From positions 1-8,729 of the forward strand of contig SKKV01000103.1 in NCBI GenBank assembly GCA_007123575.1: a stretch of DNA of 8,729 nucleotides, given 5' to 3'. The translations under genes and the position numbers were made by a program. This document shows positions 5,627 through 8,729 of this stretch, one piece after another (position 1 is the first letter of the stretch; each line of letters begins with the position of its first letter). This DNA is from Wenzhouxiangella sp. (GTDB taxonomy: Bacteria; Pseudomonadota; Gammaproteobacteria; Xanthomonadales; Wenzhouxiangellaceae). The notes under the pieces are model-generated. The model was not told the DNA's origin. It did no database searches and saw only the letters and a list, made by a program, of their open reading frames with translations.

Positions 5627-7024
5627 TTAACCCAGTGACTTGATCCCGGATATCAGAGCTTGGGCCACTTTCTGCGCATCGCCGTAGAGCATCCGGGTAT
5701 TGTCCTCGAAAAACAGCAGGTTTTCGATGCCGGAGAAGCCGGTGCCCTGGCCGCGCTTGACCACGATGCAGTTGCGGGCCCGGTCCACGTCCAGAATTGG
5801 CATGCCGTAGATCGGGCTGGAGGTATCCTTGCGCGCGGCCGGATTCACAACATCGTTTGCGCCGATGACCAGGGCCACGTCGGTGGTCGGGAACTGGGCG
5901 TTGATGTCTTCCAGGTCATAGATCAGGTCGTACGGTACACCGGCCTCGGCCAGCAGTACGTTCATGTGACCGGGCATGCGTCCGGCCACCGGGTGGATGG
6001 CGAAGGTGACCTTGACCCCGCGCGAGGTCAAAAGCTCGGTCAGTTCCCAGATCTTGTGCTGGGCCTGGGCCACGGCCAGGCCGTAGCCGGGCACGATGAT
6101 GACTTTTTCCGCGTAGGCCATCTGGATGGCCGCATCAGTAGCGTCGATGGCCCGCATCTCGCCGCTGGCCGCGGCCCCGGTGGCGTCTTCATCAGCCTTG
6201 CCGAAACCGGCAAACAGGACATTGGTCAGCGACCGGTTCATGGCCTTGGCCATTAGTTGAGTCAGCAGGGTGCCGGCGGCACCGACGACAATGCCGGCAA
6301 TCATCAGCGCCGGGATTTCCAGCACGTAGCCCTTGAAGCCGACGGCCAGGCCGGTCAGCGCGTTGTATAGAGAAATCACCACCGGCATGTCGGCGCCACC
6401 AATCGGCACGGTCAGCAGCACACCGGCCAGCAGCGCCAAGCTGAAGAACAATAGCAGCAGGGTTGGGGTCGGGCCGTCGATGAAGATCCAGACGCCTAAG
6501 CCGATGGTGGCGGCAAAAACCAGCAGGTTGAATACCTGCTGGCCGGGAAAACGCCAGCTTTTGCGCATCCAGCCCTGCAGTTTGGCATAGGCAATCAGTG
6601 AGCCGGAAAAGGCAATCGAGCCGATGATGGCGCCAAAGCTGGCCACCAGCAGCGTGGTCGGCACCATCTGAGCCTGGCCCGAGTGCAGCTTGAGCAGCTC
6701 GACGGCGGCAATGGCTGCGGCCGAGCCGCCGCCCATGCCGTTGTACAAGGCAATCATCTGCGGCATGTCGGTCATGGCTACGACCTTGGCCCACCACCAG
6801 GCCAGCGCCGAGGCCGAGACCAGGGCAATAACCATCAGCAGGTAGTTGCCTTCGACCTTTGGATGGATAAAAGTAACCAGTACGGCCAGCAGCATCGCCA
6901 CGCCGGCCCAGATCATGCCGCTGCGGGCGGTGACGGGCGAGCTCATGCCCTTCAGGCCGTAAATGAACATCACCGCGGCGGCAAAGTAGACCGCAGGAAC
7001 GAAAAAGTCGATTCCGGGAATCAT
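5627..7024 (-). CDS. pntB: NAD(P) transhydrogenase subunit beta
   Basis: This subunit binds NADP(H) and forms much of the proton channel of the inner-membrane transhydrogenase, which reduces NADP+ with NADH using the proton gradient. It has 465 residues (E. coli PntB 462). About nine hydrophobic helices fill residues 5-256. A hydrophilic linker follows, then the cytoplasmic NADP-binding domain III from about residue 290, with VPGYGLAVAQAQ (311-322), HPVAGRMPGHMNVLLAEA (344-361), IGANDVVNPAA (387-397), KRGQGTGFSGIENLLFF (423-439) and MLYGDA (445-450). The channel His91 of E. coli is replaced by Asn95 (ALYNGMGGG). The gene follows pntAB by 3 bases and has an AGGA site (7032-7035) 7 bases before its ATG, overlapping the end of pntAB. 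It is the last gene of the operon and appears intact. Confidence 0.97.
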   Translation of the reverse strand: MIPGIDFFVPAVYFAAAVMFIYGLKGMSSPVTARSGMIWAGVAMLLAVLVTFIHPKVEGNYLLMVIALVSASALAWWWAKVVAMTDMPQMIALYNGMGGGSAAAIAAVELLKLHSGQAQMVPTTLLVASFGAIIGSIAFSGSLIAYAKLQGWMRKSWRFPGQQVFNLLVFAATIGLGVWIFIDGPTPTLLLLFFSLALLAGVLLTVPIGGADMPVVISLYNALTGLAVGFKGYVLEIPALMIAGIVVGAAGTLLTQLMAKAMNRSLTNVLFAGFGKADEDATGAAASGEMRAIDATDAAIQMAYAEKVIIVPGYGLAVAQAQHKIWELTELLTSRGVKVTFAIHPVAGRMPGHMNVLLAEAGVPYDLIYDLEDINAQFPTTDVALVIGANDVVNPAARKDTSSPIYGMPILDVDRARNCIVVKRGQGTGFSGIENLLFFEDNTRMLYGDAQKVAQALISGIKSLG

Positions 7025-7027
7025 CGC

Positions 7028-7327
7028 TTAATCCTTTTTCTCGGGCTTGGCGCCGGAGGACTTGAACATCTCCAGCATGCGCTCGGTGACTACGTAGCCG
7101 CCAACCGCGTTGCCGGCGCCGAGAAACACGGCGATGAAGCCGACGATGATTTCAGCCGTGGTATCGGCCATGCCCAGCACGACCATGCCACCAACCACGA
7201 CAATGCCGTGGATGAAATTCGACCCCGACATCAGCGGCGTATGCAGGATGGCCGGCACCCGGCGAATCACCTCGATTCCGGTAAACGCCGCCAACATGAA
7301 GATATAAAGCGCAATCCAGCCTTCCAT
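7028..7327 (-). CDS. pntAB: NAD(P) transhydrogenase subunit alpha, membrane part
   Basis: A 99-residue membrane protein matching the C-terminal membrane section of E. coli PntA, here a separate gene as in three-subunit transhydrogenases. Three hydrophobic helices are visible at about residues 4-20, 38-54 and 57-80. The conserved segment LHTPLMSGSNFIHG (28-41) carries His29 and His40. His40 is a candidate for the proton-channel histidine placed on this subunit in the Thermus-type enzyme. The charged C-terminus (KPEKKD) should face the cytoplasm. A strong AGGGAG ribosome site (7333-7338) precedes the ATG by 5 bases. The gene lies 90 bp after pntAA, with a hairpin between, and 3 bp before pntB. 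The product assembles with PntAA and PntB in the inner membrane. Confidence 0.95.
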   Translation of the reverse strand: MEGWIALYIFMLAAFTGIEVIRRVPAILHTPLMSGSNFIHGIVVVGGMVVLGMADTTAEIIVGFIAVFLGAGNAVGGYVVTERMLEMFKSSGAKPEKKD

Positions 7328-7346
7328 ACTTACTCCCTAGTTATTC

Positions 7347-7371
7347 GGGCCCGCCATCATTTGGCGGGGCC
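7347..7371 (-). other. GC-rich hairpin between pntAA and pntAB
   Basis: GGGCCCGCC (7347-7355) and GGCGGGGCC (7363-7371) pair at 8 of 9 positions (a G-G mismatch at 7349/7369) around a 7-base loop. It lies in the 90-bp gap and ends 9 bases before the strong pntAB ribosome site. There is no T-run after it in the minus direction. It could protect the 3' end of processed pntAA mRNA or tune the ratio of soluble to membrane subunits. Confidence 0.5.
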
Positions 7372-7417
7372 ACAAGACTTTTTTCAACTCCTGTCCTTAA
7401 CCCCACCAACACCCACG

Positions 7418-8530
7418 CTACTTGAATTTCTCGTGGACAATCGCGCCGTCGTGGGCCAAAAGGCAGCCGGCGATCACTTCGTCTTCGGTGTTGATATTCA
7501 GCTCGCCGGCCTCGTTGATCAGCAGGGCGAACAGGTTCTGGATGTTCTTGGCATACATTTCCGAGGCATGCAGCGGGGCGCGGCTGGGCAGATTGACCGG
7601 CCCGTTGATCAGCACGCCGTTGTGATTAACCGTTTCGCCGGCCTGGGTCAGCTCGCAGTTACCACCGCTTTCAGCGGCCAGGTCAACGATTACGCTACCC
7701 GGTTTCATGTCCTCCACCATCGCCTGGGTGATGATTTTCGGTGCCGGCCGGCCGGGAATGGCGGCGGTCGAGATCACCACGTCGGCCTTGGCCAGGTGGC
7801 GGGCAAGTGCCTCGGCCTGCTGCGCCTTTTCTTCATCGGTCAATTCGCGCGCGTAGCCGCCTTCGGTCTCGGCGTCGACTCCGGTGTCGATCATTTTCGC
7901 GCCCAGCGATTCGACCTGTTCGCGAGCTGCAGCCCGAATATCGTAGGCCTCGACCTGGGCACCCAGGCGGCGTGCGGTGGCAATCGCCTGCAATCCGGCA
8001 ACGCCCGCGCCAATGACCACGGCCTTGGCCGGGCGCAGCGTGCCGGCTGCCGTGGTCAGCATCGGGAACAGTCGCGGCGCGATATCGGCCGCGATGATCA
8101 CTGCCTTGTAGCCGGCCACCGTGGCCTGCGAAGAGAGCACGTCCATGGCCTGGGCACGGGTAATCCGCGGTACCAGTTCCATGCTCAGCAGCGACAAGCC
8201 CTGGCCGGCGGCGGCCTGCAGCGCCTCAAAGTCCCGGTACGGCGCCAGTTGGCCGATCACTACCGTGCCCGAGCGCATGGCCTTGAAAGTATCGGCGTCG
8301 GGTCGTCGCACGCTTAGCAATACATCAGCCGCGCCGGCCACCTCGCCGGCCGAGGGCTTGATCTCGCAATCCGCCCACGATGCATCGGGGTGGCCGGATT
8401 CAGTGCCGGCGTTGGATTCGATCAGAACTTTGTGACCGGCGGCGATCAGCTTGGCCGCCGTGGGTGGGTCCAGCGCCACGCGACGTTCGCCGGCGGCGGT
8501 TTCCCGGATGATTCCAATGGTGACCGTCAT
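7418..8530 (-). CDS. pntAA: NAD(P) transhydrogenase subunit alpha, NAD-binding part
   Basis: This is the soluble domain I subunit, which binds NAD(H) on the cytoplasmic side and passes hydride to the NADP+ held by PntB. It has 370 residues, the usual size for a stand-alone domain I, and is related to alanine dehydrogenase. Visible features are the N-terminal IGIIRETAAGERRVAL (5-20), the conserved PRITRAQAMD (121-130) and SSQATVAGYKAV (133-144), and the Rossmann loop GAGVAGLQA (174-182) followed by the acidic end of strand 2 in EAYDIR (194-199). A further conserved stretch, VIVDLAAESGGNCE (280-293), lies near the C-terminal part. The membrane segment of enteric PntA is missing because it is encoded separately by pntAB. 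A GAGGT site (8537-8541) stands 6 bases before the ATG, which supports this start. It is the first gene of the pntAA-pntAB-pntB operon. Confidence 0.97.
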   Translation of the reverse strand: MTVTIGIIRETAAGERRVALDPPTAAKLIAAGHKVLIESNAGTESGHPDASWADCEIKPSAGEVAGAADVLLSVRRPDADTFKAMRSGTVVIGQLAPYRDFEALQAAAGQGLSLLSMELVPRITRAQAMDVLSSQATVAGYKAVIIAADIAPRLFPMLTTAAGTLRPAKAVVIGAGVAGLQAIATARRLGAQVEAYDIRAAAREQVESLGAKMIDTGVDAETEGGYARELTDEEKAQQAEALARHLAKADVVISTAAIPGRPAPKIITQAMVEDMKPGSVIVDLAAESGGNCELTQAGETVNHNGVLINGPVNLPSRAPLHASEMYAKNIQNLFALLINEAGELNINTEDEVIAGCLLAHDGAIVHEKFK

Positions 8531-8554
8531 AGAATTACCTCAACTTGAGCTTGC

Positions 8555-8584
8555 AGTGTAGCGGCAGCCAGGGCCGTGAATCAA
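8555..8584 (-). promoter_or_regulatory. Candidate promoter of the pnt operon
   Basis: On the minus strand TTGATT (8579-8584, 4 of 6 to the -35 consensus) is followed after 18 bp by TACACT (8555-8560, 4 of 6 to the -10 consensus). Transcription would begin near 8547, leaving a short leader with the GAGGT ribosome site. An imperfect dyad GTGAATCAATCAC (8576-8588) covers the -35 box and might bind a regulator, though its arms are only four bases. Confidence 0.5.
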
Positions 8585-8658
8585 TCACTTCGCCTAAGCT
8601 TTGCGGTACTAGCCTGGATAATTCATGAACATGCGCGCGCCCTCGCTAGTCTATTGTC

Positions 8659-8727
8659 CGCACAGCGGATTTTCCTCAGTCGGCCGTATGGCCCGATACG
8701 GCGCTCCATCGGAAAATCCACTGTGCG
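8659..8727. repeat. 69-bp imperfect palindrome at the right edge
   Basis: CGCACAGCGGATTTTCC (8659-8675) pairs with GGAAAATCCACTGTGCG (8711-8727) at 16 of 17 positions (the exception is 8666/8720). Inside, GCCGTAT (8683-8689) pairs with ATACGGC (8696-8702) around the loop GGCCCG. The two stems are separated by unpaired stretches of 7 and 8 bases. The element lies about 130 bp upstream of pntAA, and no open frame was found in the 199 bases upstream of that gene. It may be a repeat element, the terminator of an unseen neighbour, or a regulatory dyad. Confidence 0.6.
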
Positions 8728-8729
8728 AA

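Noticed and set aside
6683..8317. A 544-codon plus-strand open frame opposite the pnt genes
   Set aside because: It lies antisense to three clearly conserved genes. Its His/Gln/Gly-rich translation looks like the reverse reading of high-GC coding DNA and has no recognisable domain.
8540..8550. CTCAACTTGAG dyad over the pntAA ribosome site
   Set aside because: Five-base arms with a one-base centre cannot form an RNA hairpin, and a dyad this short is expected by chance.
8659..8727. Integron attC site
   Set aside because: The palindrome lacks the GTTRRRY and RYYYAAC core boxes in the expected places, and no integron integrase or cassette is present.

Overview
The window looks like chromosomal DNA from a fairly GC-rich gammaproteobacterium. 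The evidence is an Hda homologue (a family of gamma- and betaproteobacteria), an AsnB very close to the E. coli enzyme, and a three-gene pnt operon for NAD(P) transhydrogenase. The split pntA form (pntAA + pntAB) is unlike the fused enteric gene and would fit Xanthomonadales- or Chromatiales-like lineages, but that placement is inference. Every gene except the first two lies on the minus strand.

Left end (1-904): the last 23 codons of an unidentified gene overlap the start of hda, whose product helps ADP-bind and inactivate the initiator DnaA. hda converges on asnB. The gap between them is packed with inverted repeats, and both stop codons lie inside inverted copies of one motif (ATTAAyCCGGCAAC). 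This resembles a small palindromic repeat element that may also end transcription from both sides.

Centre (899-4330, minus strand): a promoter with a perfect TTGACA box precedes a 566-residue lipoprotein of unknown function, followed 8 bases later by asnB, the glutamine-dependent asparagine synthetase. The two appear to form one operon.

Toxin-antitoxin island (4367-5603, minus strand): an XRE-type helix-turn-helix protein is followed 6 bases later by an AbiEii-like nucleotidyltransferase. Upstream lies a perfect 13-bp inverted repeat whose arms cover the -35 box and the expected start of transcription. Read in the same direction from pntB, the repeat is followed by seven T, so one element could serve as antitoxin operator, antitoxin promoter and terminator of the pnt operon.

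Right end (5627-8729, minus strand): pntAA, pntAB and pntB encode the proton-translocating transhydrogenase that links the NADH/NADP+ pools to the proton gradient. There is a hairpin between pntAA and pntAB and a plausible promoter upstream of pntAA. The window closes on a 69-bp imperfect palindrome of unknown role. No RNA genes, CRISPR array, transposase or integrase were seen. The least ordinary items are the toxin-antitoxin control element and the two palindromic elements.
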